Source: Ochromonas danica (taxonomy: Eukaryota > Sar > Chrysophyceae > Chromulinales > Chromulinaceae). Taken from it: DNA of 64,000 bases. Position 1 is the first letter of the stretch. Each line of letters begins with the position of its first letter. The position numbers and the translations under genes are program-made. Below are positions 32,368-44,100 of the stretch, piece after piece. The notes under the pieces were generated by a model, which made no database searches, was not told the DNA's origin, and saw nothing but the letters and a program-made list of their open reading frames with translations. Location of the stretch: the NCBI GenBank assembly GCA_015146655.1, contig VKHL01000005.1:186001-250000 (forward strand), in the 5' to 3' direction.

Positions 32368-34940
32368 CTACGGTAGTATTTTCTTATTCTTATCATTAAC
32401 AACCTCCTGAGCAGTAGGTTGGGATGATGGAGGACTGAGTTGAACTTGTCGAATGTTTTGATATGTCTTATAGAATGTATTCAGTGAGAAAGGTTTTGAT
32501 ATAAATGCATCCACTCCCATTTTATATGCTTGGTCTGTTGTTTCGCTATCAGAATTTGCTGACACACCTATTATGAGATTATGTGGATGTACTCTCATTG
32601 TTACATCATCGCGCGTCGTTGTTTGATGATGCAAACCTTGTTCTAATAGTCTAATTCGTTTTGTAGCCTCCAACCCATCCATAACCGGCATTTGTAAATC
32701 CATCAAAATAACATCAAACAGTTCAGCGCGAATAGAAACTGAACATTCAGAGGTATTGCTACCATTGCAGCTCTCATATAAGTTCTTCATATGATTTTCG
32801 CATAATTTGAGAGCTTCTGCCCCATTAGTCGCTGTGAAAACCTCGTGATTATGCCGCCGAAGCATCATCGAGATCAACTTTAAGATCGCCGGAGAGTCAT
32901 CAACCAGCAAGATTTTCATCGGTTCCAATATTCCAAATGTCGATAAAGAAGCAATTCTGATGGGAACAGGTCTACCAGCATTATCTTCTTCCTTCGAATC
33001 CGGAAATAAATCCTTCCTTCTCACCATAGCGCACGCTCCGCAAGCTGCGCCATCTTTTAACAATCCAACATTAGAGGGAGATGAAGATGGGCTTTCAACC
33101 GCCTGATAATCAGGTCGATAAGGAATCTCGAACCAAAACAGCGACCCTTCTTCCCCATCTCGTCTTCGCTGCACTCCACATCCGCCCTCCAGCGCCTCCA
33201 AACGCTTTGCCAAACTAAACAGTCCCAACCCCGTGCCTCCAGCTAGACGCTGGGCCTGCTTGAAAGGACTGAATAACGTCGACATCACATCTTCAGACAG
33301 CCCGATTCCATGATCTTCGATCTCCACGCGCAGATACAAATTGCGATTCATTATATTCTGCAAATGCAAAGACGGATAAATGCGACTATCTTTCTCGTCC
33401 TCCAATGAGGCCTGTGACAACGTGTTATCCAAACATGGACTATTCCGCTGCTGTTGCGGGGACTGGTCATTAGGAAGTTTCAGCTCCGCACTCATTGAGC
33501 GGCTGTTGATTCGAGCCTGGAACTTGCGTTCATTCTCCACCAATACCACACTGATCGTCACTTCACCTTCGTTCGAGTATTTCACAGCGTTGCTCAGCAG
33601 ACAAAGAACATTCTCTTGCAACCATTGCTTGTCCGTGATGATGTGAGAGCAGATCTCTTTGCTAATGGGCTGCAACACTATCGACACACGCTGCTGAATG
33701 TCTTTCATGCAATTCAAAGGCAAAGACAATGTGTCCATGAGGTCAATGGTCTCGAACTTCGGTACCAGCTTCACTCCTTTTGAAGCCTTGGTATAATCAA
33801 TACAGCGATTGATGGTCATGAGCATGAAGGAGTTGGTATTGCGCATGTTCGTAATACACGTCGTGATGCAGTTCATCGCGTCATTTACATCCGATGGAGA
33901 AGTGGTACCTTCAGTGGTTAGTTTGTGATATCCATCGGTTATTATTTGTCCGATAAATTCCACTCCCGCGGTGAAAGAAGCCAATGGCTAAAGTATTCGA
34001 AATATCCAAGTTATCAAACATTCGTTCGCAGATGCAATGAGTAGACATGAATTCTTACCGTTTTTAGATCGTGTGCTACATTAGCTATCATATGACGCAT
34101 CTCTTCTGCATTAGCTTCGTCTGCAGCTTTCTCTCGTTCTTTCAAGATTTCTTGCAACTTCAAATGTGTGAAAAACAGAAAGTAATTCTGTCTTCTTGCT
34201 TCCAGCATAATAAATATACTACTGATCATATAATAGAAAACAAATAATATCGAGTTAAAAGCTTCATCATAAATTAAAGAGAAGGCGATAACAGCCATAG
34301 AGAATAACCATAAAAATATGGCAAATTGGACATGAGCTGCTTTTACAGTAATTAGATAAAGTAAAGGAATCATCATTAAAATCATTGTTGTTTCAACCAC
34401 TATCATATGTTTAGACTCAAGATTATTGCAATTCCATGCTTGTGTAAAAAAGGACGTTTTGCATTCTCCTATAATGGTCCGGACAACATGACGGTAACTA
34501 ACAATGGCTTCTAGTAGAAAGTAAATAAGCATTTGGAACCTATGTAAGAAATCTCTCAAACTTGCAGAGAGATGTACTTCTTGACCTTTAAGTACTTGTT
34601 GAATATGGAGATAGACCTTCCACACAGTGATATTGATGGTCAAAAGGAGTACGAGAATGATAATACAACTGCTTAGCTCAAAGGCAGAAGAACTGAAAGC
34701 AAGGTTTGTTCCCATCACAATAATATATGGGATAGTGAATATAGAGATAAAGATGTTAGCAGAGAATAAAGCAGATAAAGTTTGATGATGATTGTTGAAA
34801 GTTTGGAAAGCATGGCGTGTAGAATGATCTCTTAATTGAAAGAAATAATCAACATTATCACTAACTTTTCGATCAATTTCTAATGCAGAAGTAAAACCAA
34901 TATCTTCAAGAATAACATCATCTTTGTTTAAAGTGGTCAT
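32368..34940 (-). CDS. Membrane hybrid histidine kinase A
   Basis: Two exons, 34940-34059 and 33987-32368, give 833 residues. Six to seven hydrophobic segments fill residues about 70-255, followed by a charged helix (EILKEREKAADEANAEEM) and the H box NVAHDLKT|PLASF with His290; the intron falls exactly inside the H box. The ATPase domain has the N box (CLLSNAVKYS), G1 (EDHGIGLS) and G2 (GGTGLGLFSLAKRL). The receiver domain (about 649-790) has ILLVDDSP, the phospho-acceptor Asp723 in VILMDLQMPVMDG and the Lys in ISKPFS. All catalytic residues are present, so it should autophosphorylate and pass phosphate to its own receiver. The signal sensed is unknown. It is divergent from kinase B and shares a 695-bp identical block with it. 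Confidence 0.9.
33107..33801 (-). repeat. 695-bp perfect inverted repeat, arm A
   Basis: Base-for-base comparison with 36348-37042 shows no difference across 695 bp; mismatches begin immediately at both edges. It covers the dimerisation/ATPase coding region of kinase A. The intervening 2.5 kb contains the diverged remainder of both genes. Confidence 0.93.
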
Positions 34941-35244
34941 TGGATGGGAAATTGATATAGCTGTCGAAAATAAATTGCATCACATCATAATTGTTTTTGC
35001 AACGGAATTTAAAATCCATGGAATACTTCTTACTGTTGTCCATGGAATGCACTCACATCCATGTGCAGAGCTGGGAGCCTGTGAAACCATGATTTTGGTC
35101 GTTTAAAGTCGTAATGTTTAGTAATCTGACCACGTCCCCATCATCTCTCCGTCTCTGCTGTGAAAATGAGAAAAGATCCAGTGAGGTGTTGGAAGAGATA
35201 GAACCGAATAGCATTGATCAAAGAATAATTCTCTTCTTTTCCCC
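34941..35244. promoter_or_regulatory. Divergent promoter of kinases A and B, with two CCATGGAAT half-palindromes
   Basis: ATCCATGGAAT at 35014-35024 and TCCATGGAAT at 35039-35048, 25 bp apart, are one-mismatch forms of the TTCCATGGAA palindrome. They lie between the divergent kinase starts, so a shared control element is plausible; this is inference. Confidence 0.4.
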
Positions 35245-37706
35245 ATGATGATACGTGTTCCTTTAGCTATCTTTAATGCTGATTTTAGAAAGAATTTTTT
35301 GTTTTCTACTGACCTATTACCTTCTTATGATCACTTTGTAAATGAACACCAAACTTTATCTTCTTTCCTCATTGTTAATATCCTAATTACCTTACTTTCT
35401 ATACCTCATATTGTCATGTGTTGTCTTCTTATCGCCTATTCTGATAGTACCACCTATGATCGGATTAGTTCCATTTTTGGGTTGGTATTTGTAATTGCCA
35501 TAAACATTGTTGAGTGGCGAGTTCTACTCAAACACATTCATGATTTAAACGAAGATAATATTAGAATCTCTGAATCTTCTAAACTTTTATTGTTGCAATT
35601 CTTTGGGAGATGGCTCTGCTTTGTGAATATCTTAAGTAATCTGCATCTTGTAGTACAAACTATTGTTGGCTCTTGTTCATCCAATAGTCGCTCTTTAAAT
35701 TGGAATTGTAATGCTTTTTCAAGTTCTCAAGGAATTGTCATGGATAGTAGCATTATTGTGATGATTTTCCCTCTTGTATTAGCGATTGCGTTTCCAACTG
35801 CGAAGCATTTGCGCTATATTATCGTCAATTGGATGATCTCTGTTGTCTCTTTGCTTTTCTGTCTGATTTATGCAAGTGCAATCAATTCAGTACTTTTCGT
35901 TGTTTATTATATTATAGGAAGTCTCTTTATTTTGTTCCTAATCCATCTTCATCATTATTCTATTTTTAATCAATATCGTCGATTGCAAGAGATATTGAGA
36001 GAAAGAGAGAAAGCAGCTGATGAAGCTAATGCTCAGGAACTACGACATATGATTGCCAATGTTGCTCACGATTTAAAAACGGTAAGCTGCTTCTTTATTC
36101 ACCCATGACTGACGTTTGTAACATGGTTGTCTTGTCTCAGCCGCTATCGTCCTTCCTGTCAGGAATCGAATGTGTCGATCATGTAATAGCCGAACTAACC
36201 ACTAAACCTATCACCATAAAGGATGGAGATAGTGTGCGCCAACCAGTTAGTAGTGTGAACCTTCAAGAAAGTTTGACAACTATTTTCCACTGTATCACCA
36301 ACATGCGCAATACCAACTCTTTCATGCTCATGACCATCAATCGCTGCATTGATTATACCAAGGCTTCAAAAGGAGTGAAGCTGGTACCGAAGTTCGAGAC
36401 CATTGACCTCATGGACACATTGTCTTTGCCTTTGAATTGCATGAAAGACATTCAGCAGCGTGTGTCGATAGTGTTGCAGCCCATTAGCAAAGAGATCTGC
36501 TCTCACATCATCACGGACAAGCAATGGTTGCAAGAGAATGTTCTTTGTCTGCTGAGCAACGCTGTGAAATACTCGAACGAAGGTGAAGTGACGATCAGTG
36601 TGGTATTGGTGGAGAATGAACGCAAGTTCCAGGCTCGAATCAACAGCCGCTCAATGAGTGCGGAGCTGAAACTTCCTAATGACCAGTCCCCGCAACAGCA
36701 GCGGAATAGTCCATGTTTGGATAACACGTTGTCACAGGCCTCATTGGAGGACGAGAAAGATAGTCGCATTTATCCGTCTTTGCATTTGCAGAATATAATG
36801 AATCGCAATTTGTATCTGCGCGTGGAGATCGAAGATCATGGAATCGGGCTGTCTGAAGATGTGATGTCGACGTTATTCAGTCCTTTCAAGCAGGCCCAGC
36901 GTCTAGCTGGAGGCACGGGGTTGGGACTGTTTAGTTTGGCAAAGCGTTTGGAGGCGCTGGAGGGCGGATGTGGAGTGCAGCGAAGACGAGATGGGGAAGA
37001 AGGGTCGCTGTTTTGGTTCGAGATTCCTTATCGACCTGATTACACTATTAAGGTTGTTGGGTCGCTGGAGTCGATTGGAGATATGGGGTCTCCTCTTTTT
37101 CGGAGTGCTTCCGATCAGAGCCTCTTTTCTGAATATTTCGAAAGTTCGAAGTGTTCATCTGCAAAAGTTGATGTACATACGTTTTTTGGAGCGGAGAGCT
37201 TGGAGTTAGAACATCCTTTGGCAACTTACAATCCATTGTCTGGAGTTTCGGTGGACAGCACCCCTTCGGTGAAACTAGATCCTGCCACTCCTCCTTCAAG
37301 TCTACATGTATTGGTTGTTGATGATTCGCCTGCCATATTGAAAATGACATCCCTGATGCTACGTCGTCACAATCATACTATCTCGACTGCCACAAATGGT
37401 GCGGAAGCTGTTCAAACAGTCAGTGAGCATTGGGAGGATGATAGTGGTTATGGAGGTTACTATGATGTTATTTTGATGGATTTGCAAATGCCAGTTATGG
37501 ATGGTTTGGAGGCCACAAGACGTTTAAGAAAAATGGAGGAGCGTTACACTTCTAAAGGCAAGAAATTGCTTATTATTGGCATGTCGGCTAACTCTGACAA
37601 CGAGACGGCCAATACCGCATTGAAAGTTGGCGTCGATGCCTTCATGGCCAAACCTTTTTCTTTGGAAACGTTTTACAAAACTTACCGTAGTCTAGTGGAG
37701 ACGTGA
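35245..37706 (+). CDS. Membrane hybrid histidine kinase B
   Basis: Two exons, 35245-36081 and 36141-37706, give 800 residues. The plan is that of kinase A: six to seven hydrophobic segments, a charged helix (REREKAADEANAQEL), the H box NVAHDLKT|PLSSF with His275 and an intron at the identical place, then the ATPase domain and a receiver (from about 669: LHVLVVDDSP, Asp726 in VILMDLQMPVMDG, Lys in MAKPFS). Outside the shared 695-bp block the two proteins are clearly diverged, including membrane domain and linker, which suggests different inputs with a common kinase core. The N-terminus is about 15 residues shorter than A; an upstream ATG is not available in frame. Confidence 0.9.
36348..37042 (+). 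repeat. 695-bp perfect inverted repeat, arm B
   Basis: Exact reverse complement of 33107-33801. Third-codon positions are identical too, whereas flanking paralogous sequence differs strongly, which marks recent homogenisation rather than recent whole-gene duplication. Confidence 0.93.
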
Positions 37707-38098
37707 GGGAATGAATGAATTGCCAACATCGGTTTCTTTTTCTAGATTCGTATGCGATCACCCCGCGATTGGGTGCGCATTTTTATTTTTTGTTTCATAA
37801 CTTTCTCAACGTGGTGTGATGATTTGTAGTGTTTAAAGTGGTGTTATTCTAGTGTGAGAAATGATGATTCGATATGAAGTCTCCACAGCTGGGTGATGCA
37901 GTTCAAATTTGTTGTTTCCCAGTGTGATATAATGTGTTGTATTCGTGTAGTAAGTCGGCATGCCACCAGTTGAGTAGATTAAAGCGGAACCAATAGTTGA
38001 GATGTAATTTGCTTTAACTAAAAACATGAAGAGAAAATAAACTAGAAGGAAATCACTCGTTATTCAGTCAACCAGAGCTATCAACCACTATTGTTGTG
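37707..38098. other. Intergenic spacer
   Basis: About 390 bp between the stops of kinase B and the small membrane protein. AT-rich, with no convincing ORF. Confidence 0.4.
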
Positions 38099-38332
38099 TT
38101 AGAGCTTATCACCAGGAGAGGAGGACGAAGGAGAGGGAGGATCATTGCTCTTTGGTAAGGCAGCAGAAGCCTTAGCTCTTTCTGCTTCAAAACTTTCTTT
38201 AAACACAGTATATCCTTTTATAGAAGGAAAAGACGAAAAGAGAGTTTAAAAGTTGAGAAAGAGTCAAAACAAATAAATAATCTGACCTGTCACTGTTCCC
38301 AAAATAACAGCAAATATCCAATTCGACTTCAT
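38099..38332 (-). CDS. Small single-pass membrane protein (53 residues, spliced)
   Basis: Two exons, 38332-38287 and 38214-38099, are joined across a 72-nt intron with donor ACAG|GTCAGA and acceptor TATAAAAG|GA. They give MKSNWIFAVILGTVTGYTVF, then KESFEAERAKASAALPKSND and a Pro/Ser-rich tail. Residues 5-20 form one hydrophobic segment, followed by a charged helix. The splice keeps the frame and the product has a sensible membrane-protein layout, comparable in size to small mitochondrial inner-membrane or assembly proteins. No family can be named with confidence. Its start is head to head with the ion-channel gene, about 280 bp apart. Confidence 0.55.
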
Positions 38333-38610
38333 GTCTGATCTTGGACGAAATCCACTCTTTCGGAAAAACATGGTTGTTCTCTGTTCTATAGTTGAATCCA
38401 ATCCAATTTGGTACCAGACAATCTCTACAAGTACAGTACAATGCTTTTATTTCTCTCTTTCGAACCACAACAAAGCAGTTCATTCCATGGAATGGGAGGT
38501 GCTTAGTTAAGTTAAGAGCAACAGCAAGTCGGCAATTATTATTAAGTTAACGGTTGGTCCTCTGGATTATCGATGATCAACCAATCTTACGCTTAGCTAC
38601 TCCAGCAAAT
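38333..38610. promoter_or_regulatory. Divergent promoter with 14-bp perfect palindrome
   Basis: CATTCCATGGAATG (38481-38494) is a perfect 14-bp palindrome midway between the small membrane protein and the channel gene. It is the longest version of the recurring TTCCATGGAA element in this window. Confidence 0.4.
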
Positions 38611-40505
38611 ATGACGAATATACAACTAATTATATTTATGCTTTACTTGTTTATTTTCAACTGTTTTTTAGCTATAGTTAAAAGTAGTACCAATCCTGTC
38701 CCTCCATTGTGTATTGACTCGGAAGATAGCTTGGGTTATGTAAATGGCAATCTCTCTGCTTCACAAACATTTTATAATTGTTTGGCAAATGTTTCTGATG
38801 GTGGACTATTACCCAGCTATTATAACGGTGGTATCTATGGACCTGTAGCATTTTCCACCGGTATTACGTTAAATAATCTCATCGAGGTAAGGCTATGTTA
38901 TGCTCTAAACTATTATCTTCCTTCGTATTGATGATATATCCCGTGTTTCTTTCATAGATCGACGAAGTGCATGGTACGGCAACCATAGCATTCAGTATTG
39001 GTTGCTCTTGGGTCGACAAACGCTTTGCGATGCCTTTGTTCTGGAGCAAATATCATGCCTCTTCCATCCAACTCACTTTTATTGCAACGAACCAATCGAT
39101 TGTATTATTCAAACCACAGCTTCGCTACATAGATGCCAAGGATCTAGTATGTGTTGATGAAGATCTGACACTTTCCAGCAAGAACATGTTTCTCTATAAA
39201 GCTGCATGCACTATTACAATGATTCAGACGTCATTGAAATTCAACAATTATCCTAATGATTATCAAAGTTTACATCTTCGTGTTTACGCTTATCCATATG
39301 ATAATACTACCGCAGTCATGACCATTTATAATGGTGTTTCTTTCTCTACAGATGAAGAAGGAAAACCAACATTCCCACAAAATCAACTGTGGAGCTATAA
39401 AGGTAGTTATGCTAGTGTTTATAACTCAGGGGGCTCTTCATCTTCTACTAGTATCGCTACCTTTGTGATAAATGTCCAACGTAAAAGCGCCGGTATAGTG
39501 TTGAGATTAGTCGTACCTGTGTTGTTTCTTGTGGTCTTGTCCACATTAACATTTTGGACAGTCCCTGATCAGCGTGTGTCAATCACCATCACCATTCTAT
39601 TGTCAGTATCGGCCTTATATATTGTTATTATCAATAACATTCCCATGGTCGGATATCTTACGACGGTGGATCGCTTCATTTTCGCGGTAAGTAGTATAGC
39701 AGATGAATTGCTCAGTGAATCGCTCACATTGCTGAATTTGCTTCTCGTTTGGTGTGTATAGATGTTCCTTGTTTTGGTGCTGGTGGTAGTTGTTCATCAG
39801 ATTTATTCTACTCTGCAAGAAAAGCAAGATCGCTGGCCTTTGCGTCTAGTTTATCTTCGCATATTGGAGTGCGCTGGTCGCACTGTTGTTCTGCCTTTTG
39901 TCACTGCTTATTTCGTTTTCGCGATGCCTTCTGCTTTGGGGGATTCACCTTCCCACGAAGCACTCCGAAAGGCAATCTTCGCAATCGTGGTCGCTGGCTC
40001 AGGCATCATCTTCCTTAGAGAGCTGACAGGTTTGTATGCAGCTTGGATCCGTGCTTTAACTTTGCTCGTTGCAAAAATCAATGCGAAAGATACTACGGTT
40101 AGTGATTTATCTTGGATCGAATGCTTTATTGTAAATATTTGGAAGTTTGGAGTGATCTCCTTCTCTCCTCAATTCTTGATTGTGGTTCTGCAACATCGGG
40201 AAGAGATGGATTTGGGCTTTAAACAGCGGTTAAGCTTGCGGCAAGAGAGTATCATGAGAGAGTTGAGGAAGAGTCCTTCGAAAAGTAGTACAAGGCATGC
40301 TGAAGATGGCACGAGAAAACGCTTTTGGGTGGAATCCACCGAAGCGGGTGATATCGAAGCATCCATGTTGCCTCCTGAAGAAGAGAAAATTCTCGAGGAG
40401 CTCAATCAAGAGATGGGTGTTGTGCATTGGATGCCAAGTAAAATGAACTATATCGAGAAACAAAGTGATGAAGAAAAGAGTGGAAAAGATGACGCCGCTG
40501 ATTAG
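38611..40505 (+). CDS. Pentameric ligand-gated ion channel, GLIC-like, with extra C-terminal membrane segments
   Basis: Three exons, 38611-38886, 38958-39686 and 39762-40505, give 582 residues. A signal peptide (about 4-22) precedes an extracellular beta-rich domain with EIDEVHGTATIAF, CSWVDKRF, and FNNYPNDYQSLHLRVY, the region equivalent to the Cys loop. The paired cysteines of animal Cys-loop receptors are absent, as in prokaryotic channels. M1 is VLRLVVPVLFLVVLSTLTFW. M2 (PDQRVSITITILLSVSALYI) aligns without gaps to GLIC: Asp at -2', Ser 2', Thr 6', Leu 9', Ala 13', Ile 16'. M3 starts at NNIPMVGYLTTVDRFIFAMF. An M4-like helix (RTVVLPFVTAYFVFAM) is followed by two further hydrophobic segments and a charged tail of about 110 residues, which is not usual. 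The acidic -2' residue suggests cation selectivity, by analogy. The ligand is unknown. Confidence 0.85.
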
Positions 40506-41165
40506 AAGCGATCTGATGCAAATTCTTCGTGCTATAGGAAGGATGTTTATGGTATTGTCTTACCTGCTGTATTGTATGTGTGGTGTGATCCGTTATACCT
40601 TATGATGTAAAGTGGGAGCATGTGTTGCTTAGTCGCCAGGGGGATCCCTGCTTAATTGATTCGATTGGCTGAACTTGTTCGTTGTCCTGATCGCAGTCAG
40701 TGAGTGCGAAAGCATTTACTTTCTTGTAGTATGTGTGTGTTGGTGCCGAAGATGTTACTGATCATAGATGTGTGTACACGCTTGTTCTAGCCTCTTATTG
40801 TTTGGAGAGAGCGCCAAATCATATACTCAATTTTTCTTTTTTTTAATGTGACTGCATATCGTCAGCTGTGCTGACAAACTGTTTTCGGCAAAAGGGCGTT
40901 GTTGTCCACTTTCCAAAAAACAGAATTAAGAAGAAAACGCGCTTCTGAGGTGTAGTTAGTGCTGTTGTTCCGTTGCCTTGCCGGACCAGCAGCTCTGCAT
41001 CAAACACGTCGGGAGTTCCATCCCACCTCACCTCCGCTTTCTTATCTCTACGTCCAACACATCGGGAGAAGGAATGGAGGAAAAGGGATGAGCTCATGAA
41101 AGGACCTGCACACAATTCAATTCCTTAAGGGCAATAGGATTTGATTCTATTTTTAAGAGAAATCC
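40506..41165. promoter_or_regulatory. Upstream region of ABCG copy 1, with AACACNTCGGGA repeats
   Basis: About 660 bp with no convincing ORF. Two copies of a motif close to CAACACATCGGGA occur at 41002-41013 (AACACGTCGGGA) and 41055-41067 (CAACACATCGGGA), each followed by a purine-rich stretch. Related copies occur upstream of ABCG copy 2. Confidence 0.45.
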
Positions 41166-44100
41166 ATGACGAGCTCCAGTAATTCGTATTCAGTCTTGGC
41201 AGATAACAAGATCCGATCAGAACTCGCTCTGCAGGTTGTTGACCAGGAGCATCGCATCGAAGAGTTAGAAGAAGCCTTGCATGAGCATGGCATTGAGCTT
41301 CCTGAAGCCAAAGAGAAACCCCAACCTGCTGCTATTGATGCTGTTGGAGTGTCGTCTATCTTGGAAGATGGGAGCATTGATGAGTTGCGCCGTCACCTGG
41401 AGCAACGTGTGCACTTACACAACCTCCCAGACACTGATATTGAGTTCCACAATCTGAACTTCTCCACCACAGTCGATGTCAATCGCTCCATCTACACAGC
41501 AGGTTCCTTCCTCTCTTCTTTGGTTTGCTGGTGGCAGTGGTTCCCACCCCAGCGCAAGATTGACATTCTCGCAGATGCTACGGGTCGAATCCCATCGAGG
41601 AGAATGACTCTTCTGATTGGTCCTCCAGGTTCCGGCAAGTCAGGTAGGTTCAACTCTTCTTCTCCTTTCCTCGATGATACTAACCGTGCTATGGCGTCTT
41701 CTCATGCCTCATGCCTCCTGTAGTCTTGCTGAAGGCGTTGGCAGGCAAGCTTCACTCTTCAGGCAAAGCGAAGTACTCTGGAGAGGTCTATTTTGAAGGG
41801 GACAGTATCCGTAGTGGTAAATTTGTTCCCTGCAAAGTGGCCGACTATATCGAACAAGGAGATACCCATGAAGCCATCCTCTCTGTGGACGAGACATTCA
41901 AGTTTGCATGGGAATGCACAACCGGTGGTCACCATGATTATGGTGTTGCTCGCGATGAGGCAGCAGCGGAGATCCTGAGGAAAGACGATGCGGTGTATGC
42001 GATGGTGCAGAACACGACCGCTATGCTGGGTCTGAAGGGTTGCAAGGATACTTGTGTGGGAGATGCAATGATTCGAGGTATCTCAGGTGGGCAGAAGCGA
42101 AGAGTGACGATCGGAGAGATTATGGTGTGTCCTCGTCCCGTGAAGCTGATGGACTGCATCTCGAACGGTCTGGATACGGCGACAGCTTTTGATATCATCA
42201 ACTCTGTGCGCGCCTTCACCCATACTCTTGGTTTGACCACAGTGACCTCTCTGTTACAGCCTCCTCCCGATGTGTACAATCTCTTTGACGACATCATGGT
42301 GTTGAGCGAAGGCCGAATCGTCTATCATGGACCCCGAGATCAGGTGATGGGTTACTTCAATAACCTGGGCTATGAATGTCCCGAGTTGGTGGATGAAGCC
42401 GACTTCTTACAAGAGCTTCCCACTCCCGAAGGACGCAAGTACCGCATGAAGCCGTCTGTTCCTCACACCACCTCAGCTCTTGCAGCAGCCTGGAAGGCTT
42501 CTGAAATCTACAAGCAGATGCTGGCGGAGATGAGATATCCCAGTCTGGATGATGCTCGCGCGTTGTCGAAAGGCAACCCCAAGCAGTGGAATAAGGAATT
42601 CAGAGAGGTGTTTGCAGGCAGCTTGTCTTTCTACTTCCAACAATGTGTGAGAAGACAGTTCCAGATTATCTATCGCAATTCAGCGTTTGTTGGCGCACGC
42701 ATTGGGCAGAGTCTTCTCATTGGTGGTATCACAGGGTCTCTGTTCAATAATATCGCTACCAAGGACACATCGACAATGAATGGCTTTCTCTTCAACAGTG
42801 TTCTCTTCACAGCCATCTCCAATTTCTCTACCTTACCTGTCCTCTATGACCAGAGAAATGTCTACTACAAGCAGAAAGACGCCCTTTTCTTTCCCACGAC
42901 CGCTTTTACGTTTGCTCAGATGCTTGCGTTTCTACCTCTGCAGGTTATTGAAGCTATCCTCTATGTCGCAATTGTGTATTGGTCAGCAGATCTCTCAGCT
43001 CAAGAGAATGGTTCTCGTTTCCTCACCAATGTACTGATCTCGATCGCCTTTGGAGTATGTTTCAGTCAGATCTTCCGTTTGATTGCAGCATTGATGCCCA
43101 CGATGAATGCTGCATTGCCCGTTTGTGGTGTCGCCCTCACACTTTGCGTGTTGTTCAGCGGCTTCATCCAGCCGAAGTCTGTCATCTCGGATGGTTGGAT
43201 CTGGTTCTATTGGATCAATCCCTTGGCGTGGGCCTTGAAAGCTGTCACAGTGAATGAATATGCTTCTTCGAAGTATGATTTCATGACCTGCGTGAATGCG
43301 GCCTGCACAGAGCATGAACGCTTCGGAGACTACACCTTGAAGCAATATGGCAATCCTACCAATGAGCGTAACATCTGGTATTCCTTCGCGGTCTTGATCG
43401 CCGAGTTTCTGTTCTTCTTCGTCCTCACCGATTTGTCAATGACCTATGTGCGTTCCATTCCCACGCCTCCTCCACCTGTGCGCATCGATCCTGAGGATGA
43501 GGAGCGCTATGATGTGGAGAGCGCTGAGGCATTGTCTGCACCTGTGAAGGTGGAGCAGTTGCCCTTTGATCCTCTGGTGTTCTCTTTCAAGAACATTGGC
43601 TATCGGGTCACGTTGCCTAACAAGGAGGAGATCGATCTGCTGCAAGATGTGAATGGGTTCTTCACTCCAGGGTCGGTAACAGCTCTGATGGGCTCATCGG
43701 GAGCAGGCAAGACGACGTTGTTGGATGTGTTGGCAGGACGCAAGAACACGGGTGTAGTGACGGGCGAGATGTTCATCAATGGTGTGCCAAAGGTGGATGC
43801 TTACTTTCGCAAGGTGACAGCTTATGTGGAGCAGTTCGACATGTTGTCGACGAAGAGCACAACGAAGGAGTCGATCGCCTTCTCTGCAGCCTTGAGGCTT
43901 CGTGGGAATGTCACGAGGTATTATTACCACCACTAATAGTTTTGTTTATATCACAGCTCAACCGGGTGATTTGCGGTGTTGATATGACATTTGTTGATAG
44001 TGCGGAACGAGCGAAGTGGGTAGATTCCGTGATCAAGATGATGGACCTTGGACCTTTGGCCGATGAAATGGTGAGTCTCACGTCTGTGGGTGTTGTAGTC

